Shown here piece after piece: positions 22,935-31,117 of a stretch of DNA of 32,681 bases. The notes below the pieces were generated by a model. The model worked only from the letters and a program-made list of their open reading frames with translations. It did no database searches and was not told the origin of the DNA. Where the stretch lies: contig JAEWGR010000193.1 in NCBI GenBank assembly GCA_023388195.1, forward strand, positions 1 through 32,681, in the 5' to 3' direction. Within the stretch, counting starts at the first letter, position 1. Each line of letters begins with the position of its first letter. Position numbers and translations under genes: made by a program. The stretch is from Bacillota bacterium. Its GTDB lineage: Bacteria > Bacillota > Negativicutes > Sporomusales > Sporomusaceae.

Positions 22935-24194
22935 ATGAGGAAAAATGTTTTAATTGTTGGTGCTGGTGGCGTGGGGCATGTAGTAGCCCATAAATGTGCA
23001 ATGAATAATGATGTTTTGGGTGATATCTGCATTGCTTCACGTACCCAGCAAAAGTGCGACGCAATTATTGAAAGCGTAATGCGCAAAAATCATCTCAAGG
23101 ATCCGGCCAAGAAACTGTATTCCCGGTCGGTCGATGCCATGGATGTTCCAGCTTTGATTGAATTAATCAAAGAAACCAAGTCGGAAATCGTCATTAATGT
23201 TGGTCAAGCCTACGTGAACATGTCGGTACTGGAGGCTTGTATCGAAACCGGCGCCGTGTATATGGATACGGCGATCCATGAAGACCCCGACAAGGTTTGT
23301 GAGAATCCGCCCTGGTATGCCAACTATGAGTGGAAACGTAAAGAACGCTGCCAGGACAAGCAAGTCACGGCAATTTTGGGCATCGGCTTTGATCCGGGCG
23401 TGGTTAATGCCTGGTGCGCACTGGCTCAAAAGGATTATTTTGATACCATTGATACAATCGATATATTGGATGTTAACGCCGGCAGCCACGGCAAGTATTT
23501 TGCCACCAACTTCGACCCCGAGATTAATTTCCGGGAATTCAGGAAAGTCTGGACCTGGGTTGACCGCAAATGGGTACTGCAAAAAGTTCACTCAATTAAA
23601 GTCGATTACGACTTCCCCGTCGTGGGCAACTGTTCAGTATATCTGACAGGACATGACGAACTGCACTCTTTATCTAAAAATATTAATGCGAATTCTATTC
23701 GGTTTTGGATGGGGTTTGGCGAACATTATTTAAATGTGTTTTCTGTATTGACCAATCTTGGTCTTACCTCGGAAAAACCGGTTAAAATAGCGGAAGGCGT
23801 GGAAATTGCGCCTCTCAAGGTATTAAAGGCGTTACTGCCTGATCCATCGTCGCTGGCGATTAACTATACCGGTAAAACCTGCATCGGCAATTTCATCAGC
23901 GGCACCAAAAACAATCAACCGCGCAATATTTTTATTTACAATATTTGTGACCATGCCGAATGCTATCAGGAAGTGGAATCCCAGGCCATCAGCTATACGG
24001 CCGGAGTCCCGGCAGCAGCCGCGGCCATTTTAGTCGCCCGCGGCGACTGGGATGTTAAGCATATGGTTAATGTGGAAGAACTTGATCCTACACCTTTTAT
24101 AGACCTGCTGGCTACAATGGGCCTGCCTACTGAGGTTATCGAAGCTCCTAAAACCTTTGTAGCGCCGGTGATTGAATCATTGGATTCTATTTGA
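22935..24194 (+). CDS. Carboxynorspermidine/carboxyspermidine dehydrogenase
   Basis: This saccharopine-dehydrogenase-family enzyme condenses aspartate semialdehyde with a diamine (putrescine or diaminopropane) using NAD(P)H. The 419-residue protein opens with the Rossmann motif VGAGGVG (8-14), and its length is normal for the family. With nspC it forms the alternative polyamine pathway that does not need decarboxylated SAM. AGAGGAGA lies upstream of ATG 22935. A strong terminator ends the operon. Confidence 0.9.
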   Translation: MRKNVLIVGAGGVGHVVAHKCAMNNDVLGDICIASRTQQKCDAIIESVMRKNHLKDPAKKLYSRSVDAMDVPALIELIKETKSEIVINVGQAYVNMSVLEACIETGAVYMDTAIHEDPDKVCENPPWYANYEWKRKERCQDKQVTAILGIGFDPGVVNAWCALAQKDYFDTIDTIDILDVNAGSHGKYFATNFDPEINFREFRKVWTWVDRKWVLQKVHSIKVDYDFPVVGNCSVYLTGHDELHSLSKNINANSIRFWMGFGEHYLNVFSVLTNLGLTSEKPVKIAEGVEIAPLKVLKALLPDPSSLAINYTGKTCIGNFISGTKNNQPRNIFIYNICDHAECYQEVESQAISYTAGVPAAAAAILVARGDWDVKHMVNVEELDPTPFIDLLATMGLPTEVIEAPKTFVAPVIESLDSI

Positions 24195-24203
24195 TCATAT
24201 TGC

Positions 24204-24247
24204 AAAACCTCCTGTGGGTACCAATCGGTATCTGCAGGAGGTTTTTT
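24204..24247 (+). terminator. Rho-independent terminator of the polyamine operon
   Basis: AAAACCTCCTG (24204-24214) pairs perfectly with CAGGAGGTTTT (24235-24245), and six T end the element. The opposite strand has only a short T run, so activity for the convergent hydrolase gene would be weaker. Confidence 0.9.
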
Positions 24248-24321
24248 AGTCGTTCTTAAAACCCATATTTACTTGCTTGTTACAATTTTTTGCCATAATG
24301 AAGATAACCGATTATGATAGG

Positions 24322-25137
24322 TTACTCTTCTTCAATAAACTGTGTTAGTTCCCTGTTGAATTTATCACGCTCGTCATAAAATATTCCGTGGCCACTGTAT
24401 TCAAAGGGCACAAGCCGGGAGTTTCTAATTCCTTCTTTTTGGGCAACGCCCAGCGGGAACAGACAGACTTTGTCATGGATGCCATGCAGTATTAATGTAG
24501 GCACCCGTATCTTGCCAAGATCAGCAAACAGACTTTCATCTCTAAAGGTGGCGGCGCATTTGGCAGTAGACCAGCCTGCTGCCTGCAGCCCCAACTGGAG
24601 AAACCAAGCGGCAAAAGGTCCTGTCAGATACTGAAAGAAAAATATGTCGCCAACCCCCTGCAGCATCTTCGGCCGGTCATTATAGGTTTGCTCAATAAAC
24701 TGGGTTACATCTTCCTTTGGCAAACCATAGGGAAAATCAGGGCGTCTGGTGACACTGGGAGCCGCAGCAGCAAAGAGGGCAAGTTTTGCCACCCCGCAGC
24801 CCTTGTGGCGTGCCATGTAGCGAATGGCAGTTGCTCCGCCCATAGAGTGGCCGCCAAGGGTAAAATCTTTCAGGTGCAGTGCTTCAACGACTGCTCTGAC
24901 ATCATCGGCCAACCGGTTATAATCGTAGCCATGCCAGGGTTTATCAGAATTACCGAAACCTCTGGTATCCATTCCGATACAGCGATAGCCCATGCGAGGC
25001 AACTGATCAAACTGATATTCATATGCATTATGGCTTAATGGCCAGCCATGCAGAAAGAGAATTGTTTTTTTACCCTCAGGATTGAGGTCTTTAACATAAA
25101 TATTTACCGTTGGCTCTACTTTAATATAATATTCCAC
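24322..25137 (-). CDS. Alpha/beta hydrolase
   Basis: The 271-residue protein is an alpha/beta hydrolase of the esterase/non-heme haloperoxidase type. The catalytic triad is S98 in GGHSMGG, D222 in LHGIHDKV and H250 in YSGHGIF, with the oxyanion loop LHGWP at 29-33. No signal peptide is seen, so it is probably cytosolic. The start is GTG 25137 with GGAGG 7 nt upstream on the minus strand. The substrate is unknown. The permease gene lies 115 nt upstream on the same strand; I see no terminator or clear promoter in that gap, so co-transcription is possible. Confidence 0.85.
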   Translation of the reverse strand: MEYYIKVEPTVNIYVKDLNPEGKKTILFLHGWPLSHNAYEYQFDQLPRMGYRCIGMDTRGFGNSDKPWHGYDYNRLADDVRAVVEALHLKDFTLGGHSMGGATAIRYMARHKGCGVAKLALFAAAAPSVTRRPDFPYGLPKEDVTQFIEQTYNDRPKMLQGVGDIFFFQYLTGPFAAWFLQLGLQAAGWSTAKCAATFRDESLFADLGKIRVPTLILHGIHDKVCLFPLGVAQKEGIRNSRLVPFEYSGHGIFYDERDKFNRELTQFIEEE

Positions 25138-25252
25138 AGAGATTCCTCCATTTGTAAAGCTCTTAGTAACATATTATGCGTTTAAGCAAAATGTGTTCTT
25201 GTACAGCAATGCCGGAGAAATACTATGGATATAGATTAGCCTAGTCCCGCTC

Positions 25253-26449
25253 TTATAACCATAATACCCCAATTGCTGTTGTCAGGAGGGTAAGGGGGAA
25301 GCCAATCTTAAAATAATCCCTGGCAGTTATATGGACATGCTCACCTTTGGCAATTTCAGCTACAATCAGGTTGGCGATAGACCCTGTAATCGTAAGATTG
25401 CCTGCCAATGTGGAAAATAAGGCTAATGCTTTCCACCAATAGTCGGCGTCTGTTGACGGTAGCAGGAATTTCAATAATAGAACAGCCGGGACGTTACTGA
25501 CGATATTCGAAACAATGAGGGTAAGTAGGGCAAAGAGCCCAATATTATTAATCTCGCCCAAATGTAAATGGTTAAGAAGCATATTGATTAAGCCGCTATG
25601 TTCGACACCGGCCACAACAATGAAAAGCCCAATAAAAATAATTAACAGATTAAAATCAACGCTGGTATATACTTTGTTGGGTTTAACACGTCTGGTGATG
25701 AGTAATAAGGCTCCGCCCAGGCTGGCCGATAGAGCCAGATCGTAGCCACCTATATAAGCAAATAGTACTAAAAGCAATATCAGGAAGGTCTTAATCAGCA
25801 GATATACGTGGACATTGGTATGATGGACAGGCGGGGTGGAATAACTGCCGTCAAGTTCCTGCTGATAATAGTAGGCTATTGCAGCATAGGCAGCAGCTAA
25901 GCCCATTAGTGCTACCGGGCCGGCGGTTAAAAAATAAGAACTGAACGATAAGCCGGATAAACTTCCAACCAGAATATTCTGCGGATTGCCAAGCAGGGTT
26001 GCAGCACTGCCAATATTGGAGGCCATGGCTACCCCCAACAGATGCGGCAGCGGATGGCAGTGGGCTTTTTTACAGATGAACAGGACTACAGGCGTAAACA
26101 GCAGGCAGACAATATCATTGATTGCCAATGCCGACATAATACCGCTAACCATGATAATTGCCAACAGCAGCTTTTTTTTGCTGTTGACATGCTGACAGGC
26201 CACATTTCCTACCAGCTCGAAAAAGCCGGCCAATTTTAGATTAGCGACGACAATCATCATCGAAAATAAGATGATGATTGTCCTGAAATCAACAGCCAAT
26301 ACGGCCTCCTGGAAGGATAATACTCCCGTGCCTACAGTCGCTGCTGCCCCAATAATTGCGGCCCCGGCCCGGTCTACCCGGAATATCGGGCTTTTACCAA
26401 GAGTGAATATAACCAGTACGGCCAGCAAAATTAATGCAGATATTAGCAT
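25253..26449 (-). CDS. ArsB/NhaD-type ion permease (SLC13-like)
   Basis: This hydrophobic protein (about 399 residues from ATG 26449) has roughly 11-12 membrane segments. Family marks are AINDIVCLLFTPVV, the GSAATLLGNPQNILVG loop and, in the second half, NIVSNVPAVLLL, typical of the ArsB/NhaD/citrate-transporter superfamily. The ion carried (Na+/H+, arsenite or an organic anion) cannot be told. The start is uncertain: the frame is open to 26599, but those codons look unlike a transporter and overlap the promoter of the next gene. Options are ATG 26503 (no ribosome site), TTG 26467 (AAAGGTGG 9 nt upstream) and ATG 26449 (GGAG 12 nt upstream). A run of eight A on the coding strand lies in the NSKKKL region. 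Confidence 0.8.
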   Translation of the reverse strand: MLISALILLAVLVIFTLGKSPIFRVDRAGAAIIGAAATVGTGVLSFQEAVLAVDFRTIIILFSMMIVVANLKLAGFFELVGNVACQHVNSKKKLLLAIIMVSGIMSALAINDIVCLLFTPVVLFICKKAHCHPLPHLLGVAMASNIGSAATLLGNPQNILVGSLSGLSFSSYFLTAGPVALMGLAAAYAAIAYYYQQELDGSYSTPPVHHTNVHVYLLIKTFLILLLVLFAYIGGYDLALSASLGGALLLITRRVKPNKVYTSVDFNLLIIFIGLFIVVAGVEHSGLINMLLNHLHLGEINNIGLFALLTLIVSNIVSNVPAVLLLKFLLPSTDADYWWKALALFSTLAGNLTITGSIANLIVAEIAKGEHVHITARDYFKIGFPLTLLTTAIGVLWL

Positions 26450-26578
26450 TTCTATCCGGTACTCCAAGCTAAGATACCACCTTTGCCTTAAAAAATTACT
26501 CATAATTATAACATAATCACGACACCGATAGATAATTTTCGTTGCCAACAGCAATAGGGTTAACCGGTACCCGGTGAA

Positions 26579-26607
26579 TTGTCTTGGAACATAAAACATG
26601 GTATACT
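26579..26607 (+). promoter_or_regulatory. Sigma-70 promoter of the small membrane protein gene
   Basis: TTGTCT (26579-26584) and TATACT (26602-26607) are separated by 17 nt. Transcription would start near 26614, about 45 nt before the ATG at 26660. Its position argues against the longest start for the divergent permease gene. Confidence 0.6.
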
Positions 26608-26659
26608 AACCGTATTGTTGATAATATGGGAAAAATAAGAAGAACGGATAGGGTTACCG

Positions 26660-26881
26660 ATGGAAAGCATTAATTTTGTAGAATGGCTGGGATATTTGGC
26701 CTCTGGTACGGTGGCAATCTCGTTTGTCATGAAGTCTATCAATAAATTGCGGTTCATCAATCTGGTAGGTGCCATTCTCTTTGTCCTTTATGGTATTGCA
26801 ATTCAGGCAATGCCGGTAGTCTTAGTCAATCTGTTTGTTATTGGTGTAAATATCTACTATCTGGTCTGGAAAAATACCTGA
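26660..26881 (+). CDS. Small three-helix membrane protein
   Basis: The 73-residue protein has three likely membrane helices (about 8-24, 31-48 and 51-69) and a basic loop SINKLRFIN between the first and second. This shape recalls SemiSWEET/PQ-loop half-transporters or the CBU_0592/YgjV type of small membrane protein, but no PQ motif is seen. It has its own promoter and ends before a hairpin. The function is unknown. Confidence 0.65.
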   Translation: MESINFVEWLGYLASGTVAISFVMKSINKLRFINLVGAILFVLYGIAIQAMPVVLVNLFVIGVNIYYLVWKNT

Positions 26882-26911
26882 TGAAGATCTCAGGTTATGC
26901 TAAGCGCTGTG

Positions 26912-26945
26912 AAGACCTGCCGGATTATGACAGCCGGCAGGTCTT
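26912..26945 (+). terminator. Perfect 12-bp hairpin, possible terminator
   Basis: AAGACCTGCCGG (26912-26923) pairs with CCGGCAGGTCTT (26934-26945) over a 10-nt loop. No T tract follows, so it may be a weak terminator or a transcript-stability hairpin between the small membrane protein and the MFS gene. Confidence 0.5.
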
Positions 26946-26984
26946 GGCGTAGGCGGGGCTATTTATTTGACTATGGAGGCGTAC

Positions 26985-28175
26985 ATGAAATTATTATGGA
27001 TACTTGGCATTAGCGGCTTTTTGGTGAATGCCGACAGCCGGGCTATTGCCCCTGTACTACCAGCCATTGCCGACGACTTACTGATCCGGGAAGCTGCGGT
27101 AGGTTTACTAGTTTCGGCTTTTACCATTCCGTATGGGTTATTTCAGTTAATCTACGGACCTGTCGCCGACAAATTCGGCAAATTACAGATCATCTCTATT
27201 GCCCTTTTTCTATTCTCCTTTGCAGAGCTTGCGTGCAGCTATGCTGACAGTTTTACGTCTCTTCTGTTATTCCGGATCATTAGCGGTACTTTTGCCGCCG
27301 GCATTATTCCCGTTTCGCTCGCCCAGATTGGTGACAGTTTTACTTTTGAGGAACGTCCTAAAGCAATAGCATTCTTTATGTCGCTGTCTATGTCCGGTCA
27401 GGCGCTGGGTATTGTGCTGGGCTCTATGCTGGCTCATTTTTTCAGCTGGAAGTTTATATTTCTGGCAATTGGCATTGCGGGTATGCTGGTCGGGTTTGCT
27501 TTTCTCAGGCAAAAGTCGCGCATGGTTCCTATAGCCCCAAAAGAACAAATCCCATTAAAAGAGCGTTATCAACGGATTTTTTCCAGCCGCCGCTCACGGA
27601 CAGTTTATTTGGCGGTAGCCCTGGAAGGGGTAATTTTATTTGGCGGTTTTACCTATCTGGGTGTCTACGGGAATAAGTTTCTGGGGTTGGATTACTTTAC
27701 GGTAGGCTTACTGACAGCCGGTTTCAGTGTTGCAGCTTTTATTGGCAGCCATTTTGTCAGTACGATTATCAAACAGGTCGGTCAGCATAGAATGCCATTA
27801 ATAGGTTCCACACTGCTTACCTGTGCATTTGGGCTGATCTGGCTTATCCCTCATTGGGGAGCCTTGTTAGCCGGTTTTTTATTGCTGGGACTGGGGTTCA
27901 TTGTTCTTCATACCACATTGCAGACTTATGCGACAGAGCTGCTGCCGGAAGCAAGGTCGACCTGTATGTCCCTGTTTGCCTTTTTTTTATTCCTTGGCAA
28001 TGGCATCGGTCCTGCCTGCCTGGGGTGGGTGTATGAGGCGGGCGGGGCGCAAGGCATGTTGGCCTCAACAACAGCCAGTTTGCTGGTGTATACAATCTAT
28101 TGCCATGTGGCATTTAAACCCTTTGCTGCCGCCCTGACGGTAAAAGACCGGGAAGTACGGAGAACTGATGAATAG
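26985..28175 (+). CDS. MFS transporter
   Basis: The 396-residue protein has 12 predicted membrane segments with the MFS loop GPVADKFGK after the second helix, and the second-half region GSHFVSTIIKQVGQ. It resembles the DHA1 drug-efflux branch; the substrate is unknown. ATG 26985 is chosen because TGGAGG lies 5 nt upstream; the frame is open to a TTG at 26967 and an ATG at 26973, which would place the ribosome site inside the gene. It precedes the DapF-like gene with a 154-nt gap, so export of that enzyme's product is possible but unsupported. Confidence 0.8.
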   Translation: MKLLWILGISGFLVNADSRAIAPVLPAIADDLLIREAAVGLLVSAFTIPYGLFQLIYGPVADKFGKLQIISIALFLFSFAELACSYADSFTSLLLFRIISGTFAAGIIPVSLAQIGDSFTFEERPKAIAFFMSLSMSGQALGIVLGSMLAHFFSWKFIFLAIGIAGMLVGFAFLRQKSRMVPIAPKEQIPLKERYQRIFSSRRSRTVYLAVALEGVILFGGFTYLGVYGNKFLGLDYFTVGLLTAGFSVAAFIGSHFVSTIIKQVGQHRMPLIGSTLLTCAFGLIWLIPHWGALLAGFLLLGLGFIVLHTTLQTYATELLPEARSTCMSLFAFFLFLGNGIGPACLGWVYEAGGAQGMLASTTASLLVYTIYCHVAFKPFAAALTVKDREVRRTDE

Positions 28176-28194
28176 AGAAGCTGCAATATTGTAA

Positions 28195-28224
28195 GTATCC
28201 TGTAATGGTGTTTTAACAGGATAC
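28195..28224 (+). repeat. Inverted repeat after the MFS gene
   Basis: GTATCCTGT (28195-28203) and ACAGGATAC (28216-28224) form a perfect 9-bp dyad with a 12-nt spacer. No T tract follows. It could be a weak terminator or an operator for the downstream DapF-like gene. Confidence 0.5.
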
Positions 28225-28273
28225 CTGGCATACTATAAAGAAACCTGTAAAAGTAACAAAAATTTGTTTGGCA

Positions 28274-28305
28274 GCTGCAGCTGTGTTGGTATTATGAGCT
28301 GCAGC
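28274..28305 (+). promoter_or_regulatory. Leader hairpin before the DapF-like gene
   Basis: GCTGCAGCT (28274-28282) pairs with AGCTGCAGC (28297-28305) over a 14-nt loop, ending about 10 nt before the AGGGAGGA ribosome site. It might influence translation; this is weak evidence. Confidence 0.35.
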
Positions 28306-28329
28306 ATGAACCTACAGGGAGGAAGACTG

Positions 28330-29187
28330 ATGGATTTTCATTTTTATAAATACCATGCCTTGGGGAATGACTATATCGTGATTGATCCTAATAAGACCGG
28401 TATTGATCTGTCGGCGGCCAACGTCCGGCTGATTTGCCACCGGAATTTCGGGATTGGCTCAGACGGCATTCTTGTCGGTCCTCATTTTCAGGGCAGTTCC
28501 ATGGGTTTGCAGATCTTGAATCCTGATGGCAGCGAAGCGGAAAAGAGCGGTAACGGGGTGCGGATTTTCTCCCGTTATCTTGTTGATGCCGGGTATGTAA
28601 CAACCCGGGAATTCAGTCTGGCAACCCTTGGCGGCAACGTGTACGTGGAGCTGCTGGACGACTGTGGCAGCCAGATCCGGATCGACATGGGGACCGTAAC
28701 ATTCCAGAGCGTGGATATTCCGGTTGCCGGACCGGCAAGAGAAGTGGTAAATGAACAACTGCTCGTTCAGGGCCGGCCGGTAGCGGTTACCTGTGTGTCG
28801 ATTGGCAACCCCCATTGCGTAGTACTGGCGGAGGAGCCGTCACAGGCAACCGCCCTGGCGCTGGGGCCGGTCATTGAAAAGCATGACTTATTTCCTAACC
28901 GGATTAATGTTCAGTTCCTGAAGGTGCTTGACCGCAATAACATCCAAATTGAAATCTGGGAACGCGGGGCAGGTTATACCCTGGCCTCCGGCAGCAGCAG
29001 CTGTGCGGCCGCCAGTGCGGCTTACAAACTCGGGTTGGTTGACCGTAACATTAATGTCCATATGCCAGGAGGCATTATTAAAGTCGATATCCGCCAGGAC
29101 GGGCATGTATTCATGACAGGTTCGGTCAACCCGGTCAGCAAAGGCTTTTTTGCGGCTGAGATCTGGAACCAGATTCAGGCCCGGTAA
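28330..29187 (+). CDS. DapF-fold protein with both catalytic cysteines replaced by serine
   Basis: The 285-residue protein has the full length and fold marks of diaminopimelate epimerase: FYKYHALGNDY at 5-15, FGIGSDGIL at 40-48, NPDGSEAE at 64-71 and SIGNPHCV at 157-164. In true DapF the two catalytic cysteines lie in M-C-G-N-G and A-C-G-T/S-G-A-C. Here these read K-S73-G-N-G and A-S220-G-S-S-S-C, so both are serine, and the usual GAGET is GAGYT (Y216). A standard two-base cysteine racemisation is therefore unlikely. It could be an epimerase or isomerase variant using serines, a dehydratase-like enzyme, or a protein with another substrate. ATG 28330 has AGGGAGGA 6 nt upstream; the frame extends to 28264 without a ribosome site. 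Whether this genome has a normal DapF elsewhere cannot be seen. Confidence 0.8.
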   Translation: MDFHFYKYHALGNDYIVIDPNKTGIDLSAANVRLICHRNFGIGSDGILVGPHFQGSSMGLQILNPDGSEAEKSGNGVRIFSRYLVDAGYVTTREFSLATLGGNVYVELLDDCGSQIRIDMGTVTFQSVDIPVAGPAREVVNEQLLVQGRPVAVTCVSIGNPHCVVLAEEPSQATALALGPVIEKHDLFPNRINVQFLKVLDRNNIQIEIWERGAGYTLASGSSSCAAASAAYKLGLVDRNINVHMPGGIIKVDIRQDGHVFMTGSVNPVSKGFFAAEIWNQIQAR

Positions 29188-29200
29188 TTCCGTTCCAGGC

Positions 29201-29506
29201 TTACGGGCAGGATAGCATCAGAAATACAACCAGGATAGCGGCTGAAACAGACAGCACCATGCCGCCCCGGTACCAGGAACAGGCTGCTGATACCATGATG
29301 CCGGCAAGGGTTGCCGGCATCATGGCGTTAGGGGCTTCGAGCACGCCCCGGACAATTAATGCCCCCAGTGCCGTATAGGGAATGTACAGCAGAAATCGTT
29401 GTAATAACGGCGGCAGCGGCCGCCCGGACAATATTAGCCAGGGCAACAGCCTGGGGATATAGGTAACCAGCATCATGGCAATGATTAAGGGTAAATAAGC
29501 TGTCAT
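29201..29506 (-). CDS. azlD: AzlD, branched-chain amino acid exporter small subunit
   Basis: The 101-residue protein has four likely membrane helices and the AzlD marks VTYIPRLLPW (14-23) and YIPYTALGAL (41-50). It pairs with AzlC to export branched-chain amino acids and their analogues. Its ATG overlaps the stop of azlC by ATGA, which couples translation. Its 3' end lies only 13 nt from the convergent DapF-like gene. A perfect 15-bp inverted repeat sits inside the coding sequence (29293-29325). Confidence 0.88.
   Translation of the reverse strand: MTAYLPLIIAMMLVTYIPRLLPWLILSGRPLPPLLQRFLLYIPYTALGALIVRGVLEAPNAMMPATLAGIMVSAACSWYRGGMVLSVSAAILVVFLMLSCP
29293..29325. repeat. Perfect 15-bp inverted repeat inside azlD
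   Basis: CCATGATGCCGGCAA (29293-29307) is followed after GGG by its exact reverse complement (29311-29325). The hairpin is GC-rich and very stable. It encodes part of NAMMPATLAGIMV in azlD. No T tract flanks it on either strand. Confidence 0.8.
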
Positions 29507-30213
29507 TGTTCACACTCCCCGGTTTCAGTTGCAAATACAAACAGGCCGGCCAATGAGGCCAGGAGAATGGCTGTAATTAAACCCCAGCCGGCCGGAAGCA
29601 GGCCCCAATAGTCATTAGCGGCATAGATCGCTCCTGCACTAACCGCTAATCCGAAAACACGGCCGGATTTTTTAATTTCCGGCGCTAATATGGCCATAAA
29701 CATGGCATAAAGACCTATTCCCAGGCTGCTCTGAACCGATACAGGCATTGCTGTGCCAAGCAAGTAGCCTGCAAGCGTGCCGCCTACCCAGGACGCATAA
29801 CCAATACCCTGCAGGGCCAGCAAAAAAGATACGCGTAGTATTCCCGGCTGGACAGAGGCAACAGAAAAACTTTCGTCAGTAATGCCAAAGGCAATGACCG
29901 GCAGCCACCCTTTCTTTACGCCGGCAAGGCGTGCTGCCAGCGAGGCGCTCATCATAAGGTGCCGTAAGTTAAGCAGGAAAGTTGCCAATACAATATCGCC
30001 GGTGGCGATACCGGCTTTGATGAGGTCTAACGCCATAAACTGACTTGCACCGGCAAAGACCAGCAAAGAAAATAAACAGGTATCTGTCAGGGAAACGTTG
30101 ACTGTTTTGGCAAGCAGGCCAAAAGCCATAGCTACAGGAAAATAGCCAATCGCGAGGGGAATTCCCGCTATCAGCCCTTCTTTTAATCTGCCGTATTTCT
30201 GTTCCATCGTCAT
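29503..30213 (-). CDS. azlC: AzlC, branched-chain amino acid exporter large subunit
   Basis: The 236-residue membrane protein carries the AzlC signature region LAIGYFPVAMAFGLLA (16-31), FAGASQFMALDL (53-64) and LNLRHLMMSASLA (81-93). It forms the exporter with AzlD. AGGAG on the minus strand lies 4 nt before ATG 30213 and 10 nt before the second ATG at 30207, so the start may be either. The XRE-cupin regulator gene is divergent, with repeated operator-like motifs in the 142-nt gap, which suggests local control. Confidence 0.88.
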   Translation of the reverse strand: MTMEQKYGRLKEGLIAGIPLAIGYFPVAMAFGLLAKTVNVSLTDTCLFSLLVFAGASQFMALDLIKAGIATGDIVLATFLLNLRHLMMSASLAARLAGVKKGWLPVIAFGITDESFSVASVQPGILRVSFLLALQGIGYASWVGGTLAGYLLGTAMPVSVQSSLGIGLYAMFMAILAPEIKKSGRVFGLAVSAGAIYAANDYWGLLPAGWGLITAILLASLAGLFVFATETGECEQ

Positions 30214-30239
30214 CTCGCTCCTCTGCCGCTGGGGTATAG

Positions 30240-30323
30240 TGTGTTATAATAATCTATATACAAGAATTTTGTGCGTTATAAAGGATATAATAAACAATAT
30301 AACGTATTAAATATTATAACATA
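30240..30323. promoter_or_regulatory. Four copies of a TRYGTTATA motif between azlC and the regulator
   Basis: TGTGTTATAA (30240-30249) and TGCGTTATAA (30272-30281) read on the + strand, 32 nt apart. TACGTTATAT (30297-30306) and TATGTTATAA (30314-30323) read on the - strand, 17 nt apart. A TATAAT at 30286-30291 lies among them and may be the -10 of the regulator. The set probably forms the operators of the adjacent XRE-cupin protein. Confidence 0.6.
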
Positions 30324-30355
30324 CATAAAACAGATTACAAGCAGGGGGAGATTTT

Positions 30356-30910
30356 TTGAGAGACATAAATCTCATAATTGCCGGTAATATAAAACAATTG
30401 CGCGAAGAGAAGAAACTTAGCCTGGAAAAAGCTGCCGACATGACAGGGGTTAGTAAATCCATGCTGGGCCAGATCGAGCGCGGTGAGTCCAGTCCAACAA
30501 TTAACACGATCTGGAAGATCGCCACCGGCTTAAAAGTCTCATTTACATCGCTGATTACTTCACCCCAGGACGAGGCCATGGTAGTCCACAAGTCGGAAGT
30601 TAACCCGCTGATTGAGGATGATGGCAGATACAGAGTGTATCCGGTTTTTCCCTATGACGATGGCCGCCGTTTCGAAATGTATATTGTAGAGATCGAGCCA
30701 GGCGGGCGCTTGAGTACAGATACACATGGCGAGAGAACGCAGGAGTTTATTACCGTTACTGCCGGTGAGCTGACGATGCTGACAAATGACAAAGAGTATG
30801 TTGTGGGGCCAGGGGATTCGATTATGTTCCGGGCCGATAAACGCCATACCTACCATAATCCCGGTACAGTGCTGACGCGCTTAAGTATGGTTATCCATTA
30901 TTCTCTATGA
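30356..30910 (+). CDS. XRE-family regulator with C-terminal cupin domain
   Basis: The 184-residue protein has an N-terminal helix-turn-helix (about 7-66; LEKAADMTGVSKSMLGQIER is the core) and a C-terminal cupin sensor (about 100-182; HGERTQEF, GPGDSIMF and DKRHTYHN carry the cupin metal/ligand-site pattern). The start is TTG 30356 with AGGGGGAG 5 nt upstream. Its divergent position to azlCD and the four motifs between them suggest it controls azlCD and itself, possibly sensing an amino acid. This is inference from layout. Confidence 0.88.
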   Translation: MRDINLIIAGNIKQLREEKKLSLEKAADMTGVSKSMLGQIERGESSPTINTIWKIATGLKVSFTSLITSPQDEAMVVHKSEVNPLIEDDGRYRVYPVFPYDDGRRFEMYIVEIEPGGRLSTDTHGERTQEFITVTAGELTMLTNDKEYVVGPGDSIMFRADKRHTYHNPGTVLTRLSMVIHYSL

Positions 30911-30959
30911 CCTAATCCCGGCCAAATGGCAGGTTTACAATGAGGCATTCTGCGCAGTA

Positions 30960-30988
30960 TTGACGTTTTTGGCTGAATCAGATAAAAT
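30960..30988 (+). promoter_or_regulatory. Strong sigma-70 promoter upstream of a structured leader
   Basis: TTGACG (30960-30965) and TAAAAT (30983-30988) are exactly 17 nt apart. Transcription would start near 30995 and run into a hairpin-rich stretch ending at the terminator at 31081-31117. Confidence 0.7.
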
Positions 30989-30994
30989 AGTAAC

Positions 30995-31117
30995 AGAAAT
31001 AGAGAGAAAAGTTCGCATAACGCGAACCGGAGCGCCAGCGGTTTGCTGTTGTAACCTAAATTTCATAAGAGTGAAATGAGAGACAGAGGGAAATATTATT
31101 TCCAGCTGTCTTTTTTT
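30995..31117 (+). ncRNA. Possible small RNA or regulatory leader
   Basis: Between the promoter and the terminator lie about 120 nt without a gene. It contains the hairpin GTTCGC-ataac-GCGAAC (31011-31027) and GCCAGCGG/GGTTTGCTG-type GC-rich words. I do not recognise a known riboswitch class. It may be an independent small RNA or an attenuated leader for the DUF3870 gene 40 nt after the terminator. Confidence 0.4.
31081..31117 (+). terminator. Rho-independent terminator or attenuator before the DUF3870 gene
   Basis: AGACAG/CTGTCT (31081-31086 with 31106-31111) and an inner GGAAAT/ATTTCC (31089-31094 with 31098-31103) form a stem with one 2-nt internal loop, followed by seven T. Confidence 0.85.

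Noticed and set aside
26155..26190. Programmed frameshift at the A-run in the permease gene
   Set aside because: The frame is open on both sides and the protein is continuous; the run only encodes lysines in a loop.
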